64,000 nucleotides of DNA, taken from NCBI GenBank assembly GCA_014218235.1, contig CM024753.1, forward strand, positions 6,324,001 through 6,388,000, written 5' to 3'. Origin of the DNA: Colocasia esculenta (Eukaryota; Streptophyta; Magnoliopsida; Alismatales; Araceae). Shown here one piece after another: positions 12,701 to 23,125 of the stretch. Within the stretch, counting starts at the first letter, position 1, and each line of letters begins with the position of its first letter. The notes under the pieces are model-generated. The model saw nothing but the letters and a program-made list of their open reading frames with translations, had not been told where the DNA came from and searched no databases. The translations under genes were made by a program, and so were the position numbers.

Positions 12701-12862
12701 ACCATGATGACATGGGATGAGTATCGTAGTTTTGTGTCTCGAACAAAAGGTCATCACCTTATGGGAGAGCTTCCCTTAGAGTCAGATGAGTCAGAGTCCG
12801 TGCCTATCCAATCCCAATGGAATGCATACGATCCATATCAACAAGGGCATTGGGGATATTAG
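9754..12862 (+). pseudogene. hAT transposase, several exons, stops and frameshifts
   Basis: The ATG at 9754 opens MASKRGSDDIGW, then an in-frame TAG, then HNFKCNYCGF and, after a shift, KKHLAGGRLAGYHDV: a BED-type zinc finger. Later exons give LQHNYLHPAYHY (from 10697), MKSFREAIGTFADHL (from about 10912) and DWWFNLGI near 11070. A C-terminal block LVYVHYNMRLRVK near 11230 matches the hAT dimerisation region. Acidic and Gly/Ser-rich exons follow to a possible stop at 12860-12862. Introns with GT..AG borders are visible near 10621-10696 and 11608-11684. Several stops and shifts make it non-functional as written. Confidence 0.85.
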
Positions 12863-13215
12863 AGTAAGTCATTGTATTATGCATTGGAATTGAGAGTTTG
12901 ATAGTTGTATTGACTTTGTGCAATGTAAATATCTTTCATTTATGTTCACTCTTCTAATGCTTTTTTTTTTGAAAATAAATGTTTTTATAGCAATACATGA
13001 TATAAATCTCATGGAATATGATGAAAGATATTTACAAGAGGCCTAACCACACATTATTCAAAAAAAGGCCAGATTCAAAGGAATCGGCCAAAAAATGGTC
13101 ATAAACGGGGTTCTGCCGAATCCATGCGAATCGAACCGAATCGGTTCGATCCGCCCGAATCGGATCGAATCAGGCACAGTCCGATTCGGTCCGAATCGGC
13201 GATGCGCCAACCCTG

Positions 13216-13223
13216 GTTCCTAT
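13216..13223. repeat. hAT target-site duplication, right copy
   Basis: GTTCCTAT, identical to 8545-8552, follows the reversed CAGGGTTGGC terminus. Confidence 0.88.
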
Positions 13224-13364
13224 GATATCTTGATTCTCTTTATGATGATGTAAGGATTGGACATAGGGCTGCCAATGGAACCCTATATATTGACCCATTT
13301 CCGCTTTAATTATCAGATTCGGATACCTGATAACGAGATTCCAATAAGTTATCGGAATTGGAAT

Positions 13365-13573
13365 CATGGATGGCAAAATTGCCGACTCCGCTCCGAGTCG
13401 GCCGACTCGGAGCGGAATCGGCCCATGCCGACCCGACTTGGAGGGGGGGGGGGGACACCACCCACCCACCCACCCACGGGACTAGTTTGCAAAGTCCACT
13501 CCGACTCAGCCCGACTCGGGTCGGGATCGGCTGGGGCCGACCCAGCCACCCGACCCGACTTCCTCCATCCATG
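13365..13573. mobile_element. hAT-like MITE, 209 bp (CATGGATGGCA family)
   Basis: The ends are CATGGATGGCAAAATTGCC and, reversed, CATGGATGGAGGAAGTCGG. The 8-bp duplication ATTGGAAT flanks both sides exactly (13357-13364 and 13574-13581). The inside is rich in CGACTCGG-type repeats with a G-run and CCCA repeats. It has no coding capacity. A second copy lies at 16784-17001. Confidence 0.87.
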
Positions 13574-13581
13574 ATTGGAAT

Positions 13582-14048
13582 CAGGTTTATTGGAAACAGA
13601 AATGGAAATAGCCATTTTTGCAACCGCATTTCTGTTTCCATTTTTGACAGTATATATTGCTTATTTTTTTAAAGTAAGAATATTTTTAGATCAAATCCCT
13701 ACCTGTTACTCCGAGGCAGCCCATAGCTAGCATGTGTCACCGTGGCTGTGGCGACCATCGCATGGTCTCGAGCCCCTTCTGTGGCCCACTGCCGTTGTCA
13801 CAGTCACAGACCCATGCACCATCGGCCCCTCTCGTAGTCATGTTCATCATCGCCCGCGGCCATAGTTGCAGCCCTCTGTCACAACAATCGCATACTCTCC
13901 AGCCTCTTGCTCTTGTGGCTGCTGTCATCCAGACATCTCTCACATGCTTAATTTTAGAGTGGGTGGGGAAAATGGTAATGCAGGGGGATGGGTTTTTCAT
14001 TTCGCCTTTTGAGGTTTAAGTAAGGACCCCCCCTCTCTGAACCCCCCC

Positions 14049-14079
<31 letters not shown>

Positions 14080-14898
14080 AAAAAAAACAAACAAACACAA
14101 ACACACCCCCAACCCAAAAAAAGGGAACACAATCTTTTATCCAGTTTGTTTGCTTATAAAAAATAAAACATCTTTTTTAAAGTATTTAGTATCTCTTTTA
14201 AATACAACTGAATTAATTTATTAGTTTCTTTAGGTACTAATTTGTTTAGATAACAAGTATTGTTAATTAAAACTAGTTTAGATTAAAAAATATTTAAAAT
14301 TAAATTACTTTAGATTATAGAGTTTTTTTATAAAAGTGATTAAAATTAGATACATATATTTAGTCATAGATATTTTTTTAAACACAAGTAAATTCAAACG
14401 TATGACTGTAGACATCTACATCTTTATTAGAGATGGAAATAAGCCATCACATTTTTTTGAAGAGTGGATAGTACTAAATATATATTAAAAAGGGAAGAGA
14501 GAATGTACAAGTATAGACCAACAAAAAAGTATAGAGTATATTAAAAATGAGCCACCAAACTATCCTGTCACCTTGGTTGGCCAATGTCTCTTCCGCTTCA
14601 GCATCATCTGCTTGATCTCAAAATGGAAGGGGATGGTGCAATGAACTCTTGCAGTCATCTCCCTCCAACAATAGAGAAGTAGGAGTAGTCAGTGAAATAT
14701 GATCGATAACCTCCACCTCACAAATAACCAAGTGATCTGGATGGCCAGCAAAAAGCAGTGCAGTCTGTCACGTGTGGATAGCTACCAATAGATATTCTCC
14801 ACATCAGAACTTTCTCCTTTAAGGGGCTATTGGGCTTCCATACCTAAGCTTGTAACCATGGTGAACTCTCATCTGAAATGAAACTATAAGCCAATCTA
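13582..14898. other. Non-coding stretch with C/A homopolymers
   Basis: No gene was recognised. A long C-run followed directly by an A-run lies at about 14041-14086. The rest is AT-rich with no clear element boundaries. Small plus- and minus-strand frames near 13730-14020 are not recognisable proteins. Confidence 0.5.
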
Positions 14899-14906
14899 CT
14901 GAGAAG

Positions 14907-16152
14907 GAGGGGTGTAAACAATCCGAGTCGAACCGAGTAGTTCTCTACTCGAACTCGACTCGGTCATTAAAATCATGTTCGAACTCGGCTCGATACTCGT
15001 CGAGTATCTACATTTTTGTTCGAACTCGGCTCGATTCATTTTTTAGGCGTTCGAACTCGACTCGATAAACGACTCGTTTACATAAACGAGTTCGAACTCG
15101 AGCGTAATCTGAACATAAACGAGCTCGAGCTTGCACCCTACTCGTTTAAATTTTAAGCTTTTTTTTAACTAGATACTCAGTTAAAATTAGCTGAGTTCAA
15201 CACGAGAGAAACCCGAGTTCGCATCCAAAAGGTTGAAGGCAACACGGTTTGAGGAAGGGGTTGCGGACTCCTTTTCTAAAAGCCCAAGTCCTCTAGGAAA
15301 AACGTGTATCCGATATGGGATAAGAGAACGCAAACCAGTGGAGCGCCGGTGCTAGCGTGGGCGGGTGGGCGGCAGGGGAAGAGGCCGAAGAACACCACAC
15401 TGGCACCCGCGGATGGTCCGGCACCGTCGGGGTCCGGGGAGGGGCCGGAGGCCACTGTGACTCTACGCCGGCGCCGCCAGGGTCCACACCGTCGGAGAGC
15501 CACCGCGGATGGTCCGGCACCGTCGGGGTCCCGGGAGGGGCCAGGGGTCCACACCTGGGAGCTCCGTCCGGCACCGGCGGGAGGTCCGCCATGGTCTCCA
15601 AGGACCCGCTGCTCGATGCTCCCCTGCCGCGTGGCCCATCCCGGTCTCACCTGCACAGGCGGGATCGGGAGGAAGAAGATGAGCGGGCGTGCCTGCTAAC
15701 CCTGAAAAATCCCATTTTATACATATGCCCTTATTATGTTGGTTTCATTGAAATCAGATTTTTTATATATACTTTGTTTATATGATTTGTGTACTCACCC
15801 TTTAACATTTAGCCTTTTATATTTAAGTCCCCATAAATATTTCATATTTCCATAATAATTTTATAAAATATTATATATTTTAATAACATATATTTAAACA
15901 AATTATTAATGAGTATTTAACAAGTTTTAACGAGTATTTAATCGAGCTCTTACAATAATTAAACAAGTTGTTCGCGAGCATAATCGAGTCGAGCTCTCAT
16001 GTGTTCAGACTCGGCTCGTTTATGACCGAGCTTTTTTTTTTTTTGTTCAAACTCGGCTCGTTTATTAAATAAAAATAAACGAGCCAAATCGAGTTTGTAT
16101 CGAGCCGAGCTCCGAGTTATTCGTCGAACGTATCGGCTCGTTTACATCCCTA
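14907..16152. mobile_element. Non-autonomous hAT-like element, 1.25 kb (GGGRTGTAAAC family)
   Basis: The left end is GAGGGGTGTAAACAATCCGA and the reversed right end TAGGGATGTAAACGAGCCGA. Both are flanked by the exact 8-bp duplication CTGAGAAG (14899-14906 and 16153-16160). Subterminal DNA is full of CTCGAACTCGACTCGG-type repeats. The centre, about 15290-15710, is GC-rich and unlike the AT-rich arms. Confidence 0.87.
15290..15710. other. GC-rich core inside the hAT-like element, possible captured fragment
   Basis: The block is GC-rich while both arms are AT-rich. It contains a roughly 95-bp duplication: GATGGTCCGGCACCGTCGGG occurs near 15412 and again near 15508, each followed by a GGGAGGGGCC-type stretch. 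Open frames exist on both strands (for example 15276-15656 minus) but no domain was recognised. It could be captured host DNA or an amplified internal repeat. Confidence 0.5.
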
Positions 16153-16160
16153 CTGAGAAG

Positions 16161-16765
16161 CAACCAACTTGCCCCCATCGCTAGATCCATGGTCCTCAGA
16201 AGTCAGAATTGACAGACCCAAGGAAGAAAGATAGGAAAGTAGGTCCTAAAGCTGAATAGTCTCCAATTGCGTCAAGTCCCTCCTGAAAGTGGGTGACCTT
16301 GACACCAATAGAAATAAGTCATCACACATTCTCCTACTTAAAATTAGCATGTGTGTTTGTTGCACCCATTATTTTTCTTGAGATATCTATAGTCAATTCA
16401 AATCGAGGTGTACAACCAAAAGCCATCACTCCATGGTGTATTATTACGCCATTTTACCCTCGTCTATGTCGGGGTAGCAAAATTCTATCTCGGACTAGCC
16501 AAATGTGGTGATGGCCAAAGCCTCGTCCGTGGAAAATTCCTCATTCTGGGCTGTCACCCCAAATTAACATGTTCGCGGCTAAGCTTGTCAATTACGCACT
16601 CGTAGAAGGGAGAAGACATATATACTGCAACCCGGATGAGTGCAAATTCCTTCCGACGATGCTCAGAAAACAATGGACAAGCTCCGCTCGACGATCTCTG
16701 ACACACGCCGCAAACAAGCTTCAGCGAGAATAGAAGGCTCCCTAGGTCTTGCGCCCCTCTTCCTG
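16161..16765. other. Non-coding stretch between hAT-like elements
   Basis: No gene or repeat boundary was recognised. Composition is ordinary for the intergenic or intronic DNA in this window. Confidence 0.45.
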
Positions 16766-16783
16766 GCTCCAAGCATGGAAGGG

Positions 16784-17001
16784 CATGGATGGCAAAGTCG
16801 GCGACTCGGAGCGGAGTCGGCCGACTCTGAGTCGGGTTGGCCCCTGGCGACCCAACTTGGGGGGGGGGGGGGGGACACCCACCCACCCACGAGACTTAAG
16901 TTTGCAAAGTCCATTGTCTGACTCAGCCCGACTCCGACCCGACTCGGGGTCGGGATCGACTGGGGTCGACCCAGCCACCCGACCCGACTCTGCCATCCTT
17001 G
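16784..17001. mobile_element. hAT-like MITE, 218 bp, nested (CATGGATGGCA family)
   Basis: The ends are CATGGATGGCAAAGTCGG and, reversed, CAAGGATGGCAGAGTCGG. The 8-bp flanks TGGAAGGG (16776-16783) and TGGAAGGC (17002-17009) match at seven of eight. The interior resembles 13365-13573: CGACTCGG repeats, a long G-run, then CCCACCCACC and TTTGCAAAGTCCA. It sits in the terminal repeat of the surrounding element. Confidence 0.87.
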
Positions 17002-17347
17002 TGGAAGGCAGGATCGGAATCGGGGGATCGACCAGGCTCGATCCGATCCTATCGGATCGCAGGATCCGACGGATCCAGGGAAGTCTGGCCGATCCTGGAT
17101 CGGCCAGTCTATAAAATGGTTTTTTTTTTGGGGGAAAAATTCAGAAAATTTGAGAAAAATCTGATAAATTGAAAGAACTAATATTTGCATCAAAAATCAA
17201 TTATACATGCATTCATACTACATGAAACATGAAATTTAAGGACACTATGAATCAAAACTACTAGAATAACACAAGAAAAGCAAAAAATGTTAAATGTAAC
17301 TTACATTTGATAGAAGACTAATAATCTTTCCATCCACTTCTAGAATA

Positions 17348-17385
17348 AAGAAGAAGAAGAAGAAGAAGAAGAGGAGGAGGAGGCC
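17348..17385. repeat. GAA/GAG microsatellite
   Basis: About eight AAG units pass into GAG units inside the 16774-17858 element. Confidence 0.8.
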
Positions 17386-17899
17386 GACAGTGGAGGAGGC
17401 CGGCGGCGGCGGCGCTGGCAGTGGGGGCGCGGGGGACTGGGGGAAGGGGGAGAACCCTTGCGTGCTCCCTGGATGAGAAAAAACAGGCAAAAGAGGGGGG
17501 GGGGGGGGCTCGGGTGGATCACCTGTTTAAGGGGGATCCGCCTGGGATCCCCACGAATCGCGTCGGATCGGCCCTTATCGGGTCGGATCGAACAAGGATC
17601 GACCGATTAAAGCCCGATAAGGGTCGATCCGGCGGGCAAAGTCCAAATTTGAACTTAAACCCACCGGATCGACAGAATCGCTCATAGATCGATCGATCCA
17701 TGTGCGACTCGAGCGATCCAACTCGGATCCTGGCGAGTTGGGTCGATCCACCCTCAAAACGGGATTTGGGGGGACTTCCGCCCGGAATCGAATCCTTGGG
17801 CGTCGATCCATCCACGATCGATTGATCCTGGTCGATCTAGGCGATTCTGCCTTCCATGGCTCCAAGGGGTCCTTTTAAGGAAAGAGAGATGCCCCCCCC

Positions 17900-19300
17900 T
17901 TCCAACCGGCCTCCTTTTGGGGACGGTCAAACCCACTGGACACCTAGTAGGTTTAACCGCCCCATTTTGGCTGGAGTTCCAGCGGGTTCAAACCCCCTCT
18001 TGGGGTGCCTAGTGGATCCATTTGCCACGTTTTTTGGCATGATGAACCCGCTGGCTTCCTATGGGCCTTTGCTCCGTCAATTTTCTATAAATAGGCCCTC
18101 GGTGGCCCCTATTGGAGGGAGATCCAATTCGGAAAAACTCAACACAAGGACGTTCTTACTTGGAAGAGCATATTGTTGGCAGTTCGTGGCTTGTCGTTCT
18201 TACTTTGCAATTATACCCGTAGAGGTCCAGACTATGTATTGTCCGTGTGTCTGATGGATAGTGACCAATGTAACTCTCAGAAGTTACGAAAATGTCCCTC
18301 CTCGCAGATCGAACATTTTTAGTCCTGTAGATTGCAGTTATATCTTGCAATTTTTACAAATTATGGCTATGCCCTTATACTCCGTGTCAGTATGGAACCT
18401 AACTTGTACAAATGATAATTTGTTGACCACCACTTGTACATGTATCAATGATGAATACAATGGAATATTTTCATTCCCATCCATCATTTTTGTGATCTTG
18501 TGACAAATTACACATAACCCCCCACTACTTCAAGTATGCCTTCAACACATCTAAATGACTGTCAAACATTCCAAAAATTGCCTCAATGCACCCGAAGGTT
18601 ATTGAATACTTCAAAATCCTCATCCCAAACCAAAGCTTGTATAGTTGTATCAAGCCCATGGATTTGGTCAAATTACCATCATACCCATGTAGTTTGAACA
18701 TGGTCTAATGACCTCTGGACCTTCCAAAAATGACTTCAGAGTCTTTAGAAGTCGGGAATTGCAGCAAACTCCCTCTATTAGTCTCAAGTTTGTATCAAAA
18801 CTTTTGACTTGGCCAAAATTACCCAAGTACTCTTGGAACTCAAAAATCCCCATAATGGCCATGAGATCCATGACCCTTTATTATACCTTCCGGGAAGACA
18901 TGTAGCCTTTGACCATACCTTTATTATTCAGATTATAGGATTTTTTTCCTGCATGACCATCACTGTCTATTGAGATATCCTGATTCCCTCAATCCTTTTG
19001 ATGATGAGCGACAGTCCATAGCGAGCCATGCCAATGAGCCTGCACCATTTATCAGAACCTATGAAAAGGATCCAAAAATCTACCTCCGACAATTAATCAA
19101 GGGTATTCAGATTTTAAGCCAATGTAAATTAACACTGACTTCGGTCAGTGGGGAAAGGTCCACTACACAAACCCAATTCATCTGATAAACCATATGCGAA
19201 ATAGATACCCCAAATATTGGTGCAACCATCCAATAAATGGACATACAAATCCCCCGCATCAAGCGGATCTTAAATTTGTTTGTTACACAGACCGGCACGC
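17900..19300 (+). repeat. Possible old Tat-type LTR remnant
   Basis: A TATA-like CTATAAATAGG occurs near 18086. About 1 kb downstream, 19097-19200 (AATCAAGGGTATTCAG, then TTAACACTGACTTCGGTCAGTGGGG, then AAACCATATG) resembles in order the block near 29686-29775 in the intact Tat LTR. No terminal TG/CA or target duplication was found, so boundaries are approximate. It may be a diverged solo LTR or a fragment. Confidence 0.4.
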
Positions 19301-19999
19301 CTGCAACCCTAGAAAGAAAGACTTTCCCTTTCTTTCGCCACCTTCAATATATTTATATTATTTTTCCGCATCAAACGGTGTTATATGGTTAATTTCTTTT
19401 ATCAAATTCAAGCTATTTATATATATAATAGATGAGTTGGTTTTCACTTGTTCAAACTTGACTTGTTTAAAAAGTGGAGCCTAATTTAAATTTTCCAACT
19501 ATTAAGTAATTTTGTATTAAGTTACAGTATCTTAGGTGAATGAAAACAAATGAAAGGACATTTGAAATCTCTTTATCTATTAAATAATTATATATTGTTA
19601 TACTGGCCACTATATTATAAAATTGGTGTAGCAGATTACATGGCTATGTACTTTGTGGATATGTAGATTATACCACATTACTAGTAATCTACATATTGTT
19701 GCAATCAGAATAATTCTATTTTAACTTATTTCTAGTTTATATATCTATAGGTATGTACTAGTTGTCTAACTATTGTGTAGTGGCTTATCATATTTGATGA
19801 ATGCGTCAAATTTTGATAGCTATTTAATATTGTTGCAATTGAAATAATTCTATAATCTATATTATCGTATTTGACATCTCTTTAACTATCAAGTAAGTCT
19901 ATATTATTGTATGTCTATGTGTGAGTTTCTCTCTCTGGCTTTTCTAGAGAGATGCTCTAGGGTTCTAATTGGCCGTCTTGTCTGAGCAGTATCATCCCC

Positions 20000-22430
20000 C
20001 TTGTGGGGGGTCGACAGAGGCCTGTTGGAGCTAGACTGGCCCCTTGGGATTTAGTCCTGTTAGGTGAAGTTCTCTGGGGTGGCCGTGGGGGAAAGACTCC
20101 TCTCATTCAAACTTGTTTTGGGTGTGGGAGGAGAGGACACATCCAGAGATGGTGTCATGTTCTTTTGTGAAGCTCTAAGGCAGGGGGAGGTGTACAAGTG
20201 GCGAGTTGCGGGGTGAGATCTCAGGCCTCCACGGAGGGCAGGTTTCCTAGGGAGTCAGCGATAGGGAGTAGTGCACAGGCAGGATGTAAGAAGCTTCGCT
20301 GATGTTCTTTGGGGGGGTATAGGTGAGCAATAAGGTAGTGGAGGTTGGTGATCTCCCGAAGGAGTATGTCACACGTTGCAAGATTTAGGGGAAGAAGTTG
20401 GTTGCCCTTTCTTTACCGGCTGGTGTGGTTGACGAAGGTACGATCAAGCAGATGCTAGAAGAGCTTATTGGAGTAGGTTGGGAGGTAGTTATGGCGGCCT
20501 CGAAGTTGCTCCTAGGTGTGATAACTTGTGTTGAGGGGGTAGAGAAGGCGGTGGAAGCAGACTTCATCGCGGCGGAGGGGGCTTTCCTAGGCATCTGTCG
20601 ATGGTGTTCGAAGCTTGGCACCTTCCCACCTTTGCCAGAGAGGTGCTTTAGGGTGGCTCTGGAAGGTCTACCCATCGGATGTGTGATGAGGAAGGTGTGG
20701 GTTTCCTCGTCCGTCAGTTTGGGCCGCTGGTGCAAGGATTGTTAGATTTTGTTATGTCTGAGACAAGGCTGTAAGTCCATGCTTCAATCCAGGTGCTTAG
20801 TCCAGGAGAGTTATCGATATCGATTGTCGTGACTTTTGATGGGGAGAAGCTTGCCATCCGATGTCTGGTGTTTCAAAAGGAAGTTCGCCCTTCGTTGTTG
20901 CCTCCCCTAGGGCAACCCCTATAGGTTCTAGAGATTGAAGGAGGTTGGGCGGGTGATTCGAATTTGAATCACCCGGTCCCACATTCCCACCTAGTTATCT
21001 TGAACTTGGCAGTTCGGATGGTGATGGGGCCAGTCGAAGGGGGGGGGGGGGGGGGTACTCTACTGGCTGCGGTGACCTAGCTTCAGCATGGCCCGGTTGG
21101 GCGGCCTGGACCGGCTTCGCATATACACTCTCCAGTGCCTAAGTCGGGACCCAACGACTTACCCAGTATCTGCTTGCCCTCGCGTATCTAGTCGTCGGGG
21201 CTTGATAAGATATGCCTTCCTCGCCCGACTTCAGCCTTTTGCTCGTGTAGCCCTGGCACCAGTTCGATGGCAGTGCGGTCGGCCTTCTCGCAACGTTGCC
21301 CTCCGATGACGACGAAGACTGCACCAGACGGTACAATTAGAGGTGCTCCGATGTTGGAATTTCTTAGGCCAGGTTTGGAGTTGCCCCGTAGTAGAACGAT
21401 ACAGACGTTAGAGCAAGACAGTAAGCAGGAGATTCCTCTTCCTATGTGAAGACTTCTTGGGACTCGGAACGTGACGGTGACCCTTGTCTCTCCCACAGTC
21501 AGACGACGACAATCAGGTGATCTCCTTGGCGGATGCAAAGGGTGCTGCCAATGGCTTGGGTATCTCCCAAACCTCTTAGGAGGATCAGGCATCGTCGTAC
21601 TTGGATCCTTTGCCACCTCTCGTCCTCAATAGACTTAGGCAAGACTAGCTTGTGACAGGTGCCTAGCACGTCAGCGGAGGGCCCATTCGAGGAAGCGGTC
21701 GAGACGTTGTAAAGCTCACAAGGCCACAGCGCCAATTTCTTCTTCGGAGAACCTGACGACCCTCGCGGAACACCTCGAAAGCCTCTCTATAGAGGCTGGC
21801 CGTGAGGTCAACGGAGGTGGCTCTGACTTCTGCCAGGGAGATGGAGGAGGTGGTGGGTGCTATAGCGGGGAGGAGGAGGGTGTGCTGAACATTCTTCCCT
21901 TTTCCTTTCTATCTGATGAACTATTCTGGGAAACCCTTATTTTTTGCCTACCTATCCCTTTAGTAGATGTGGTTGTTGAACTTGAGGAGGAGGTAGCTGC
22001 CATTTACCCACAGGCCTTAGCCCTTCCTGCCTTGCCTCCGACGTTGGAAGATTTGAGTGTGGCGTTGGAGCAGGTAGAGGAATCATTTCAAGGAAAGGAT
22101 ATAACTATAGTGGACAATGAGAATCTCATCAAGGGGGAGATAATGGATATCTTGACCAAGGTTGGGAGTTCCATGGAGGCACAGGCGAGTGAAACTGCTA
22201 AGTTGAGTGGTGTCTCCATTGAAGGTGTGGACAAAGGTTTGAAGGCCACACTATTTTTTATCAAGCGTAAGTGGATGGCAGACATTGCGAGAAAGGTTAA
22301 GTCTTATGCAGCGTCAAGAAAGGAGTTTCGAAGCACATTGAAGCATAGATGTTACGTAGAGCCAAGAGATGTCTTGGAGGGCTGCATGACTTTCCTTCTT
22401 GTGTGGTTTTTGTTTTTGGAAGCTAGATGA
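20000..22430 (+). pseudogene. Decayed retroelement-like region with a zinc knuckle
   Basis: At 20114-20155 a plus-strand frame reads CFGCGRRGHIQRWC, a CX2CX4HX4C knuckle as in gag or plant LINE ORF1 proteins. Further plus-strand frames at 20398-20745 and 21882-22430 give 115 and 182 residues without recognised domains. The second has an acidic stretch (LEEEVAAIYPQAL) and a basic end. No reverse transcriptase was found, and a G-run interrupts the region near 21042. Origin from a LINE or LTR element is an inference. Confidence 0.35.
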
Positions 22431-22607
22431 TGAGGGTGGGACTCATAGATGAGGAGTCTTTTTGTTTGGGGGTTGTTGGGTGTGTTTAATTGCTGCTGTA
22501 TATGTGTTCTGACTTTCTTTTCTTTGCTCCTCTGCCAGACTCTGGTTTGCCATCTTTGGTTTTGGGGGAGTTATTTTGAAGCTCTTCCCCTTTTCATGTA
22601 TAGTTTT

Positions 22608-23117
22608 AATGGGTGTCAACTGGGTCGGGCTGGCCCGAAAGCCTAGCCCGGTTTTACACTGGCTTGGGCCAGATATTTTTACCTCTTTTGAATTTTGAGC
22701 CCGGTCCGGAGCAAGATTGGGTTGGACCCAAGCTTGGCTCAGTGCAGCCCAGGCGGCCCGGTAAATTTTTTTAAAAGGCAATTTGCGCCGCAGTAATTCT
22801 AATATTCTAAAATTTTGGATTGAAAATTGTGTTGTGGAGCTATGTTTATTTCATATTTGTAACAACTAGAAATGAGTTTATCTAGATTGGTCTAATATTT
22901 ATTTTAGGCTATTCTGATTCAATAAACACCAATTTTATTGTAAAAAATAAAATAAAAAACAGCAGGAATACTGTTAAAAAGGCAAAACCAGGCTGGGCCG
23001 GGCCGGGCCTGATTTCTAAAAACCGGGCCTCGCCCCCGGGCTAGGCCGGGCCCGGGCCGGTCAGTTAGAGACCAGACTGGACCCGGGCCAACCCAGGCCC
23101 GGCCATTGCCACCCCTA
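22608..23117. mobile_element. hAT-like MITE, 510 bp (GGGTGTCAA type)
   Basis: The left end is AATGGGTGTCAACTGG and the reversed right end TAGGGGTGGCAATGGCC. The 8-bp flanks ATAGTTTT (22600-22607) and ATAATTTT (23118-23125) differ by one base. Subterminal GGGCCGGGCC-type repeats surround an AT-rich centre. No coding capacity. Confidence 0.78.
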
Positions 23118-23125
23118 ATAATTTT

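Larger units (their letters stand above)
8553..13215 (+). mobile_element. hAT DNA transposon, 4.7 kb, with decayed transposase
   Basis: Both ends carry a short terminal inverted repeat: CAGGGTTTGGCATGCCGGAT on the left and, reversed, CAGGGTTGGCGCATCGCC on the right. Both are flanked by the identical 8-bp duplication GTTCCTAT. Subterminal regions are packed with CGGATCGA/GATTCGG-type motifs in both orientations. The interior carries a BED zinc-finger start and a hAT C-terminal dimerisation domain. The 8-bp duplication, CA..G terminus and domains place it in the hAT superfamily. It starts 28 bp from the end of the chromovirus. Confidence 0.93.
16774..17858. mobile_element. Non-autonomous hAT-like element (CATGGAAGGCAG family), interrupted by a MITE
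   Basis: The left end begins CATGGAAGG, is interrupted by the MITE 16784-17001, and resumes as TGGAAGGCAGGATCGGAATC at 17002. The right end, reversed, is CATGGAAGGCAGAATCGCC. The 8-bp duplication GCTCCAAG flanks the whole structure exactly (16766-16773 and 17859-17866). Without the MITE and its duplicated target the element is about 860 bp. The interior is rich in CGGATCGA motifs in both orientations and has no recognised coding sequence. Confidence 0.86.

Noticed and set aside
13264..13722. Possible element with AGGGCTGCCAATGG and GGCAGCCC ends, like CCTTTGGCAGCCCTA near 23440
   Set aside because: The inverted ends are short and no 8-bp or other target duplication was found on either copy.
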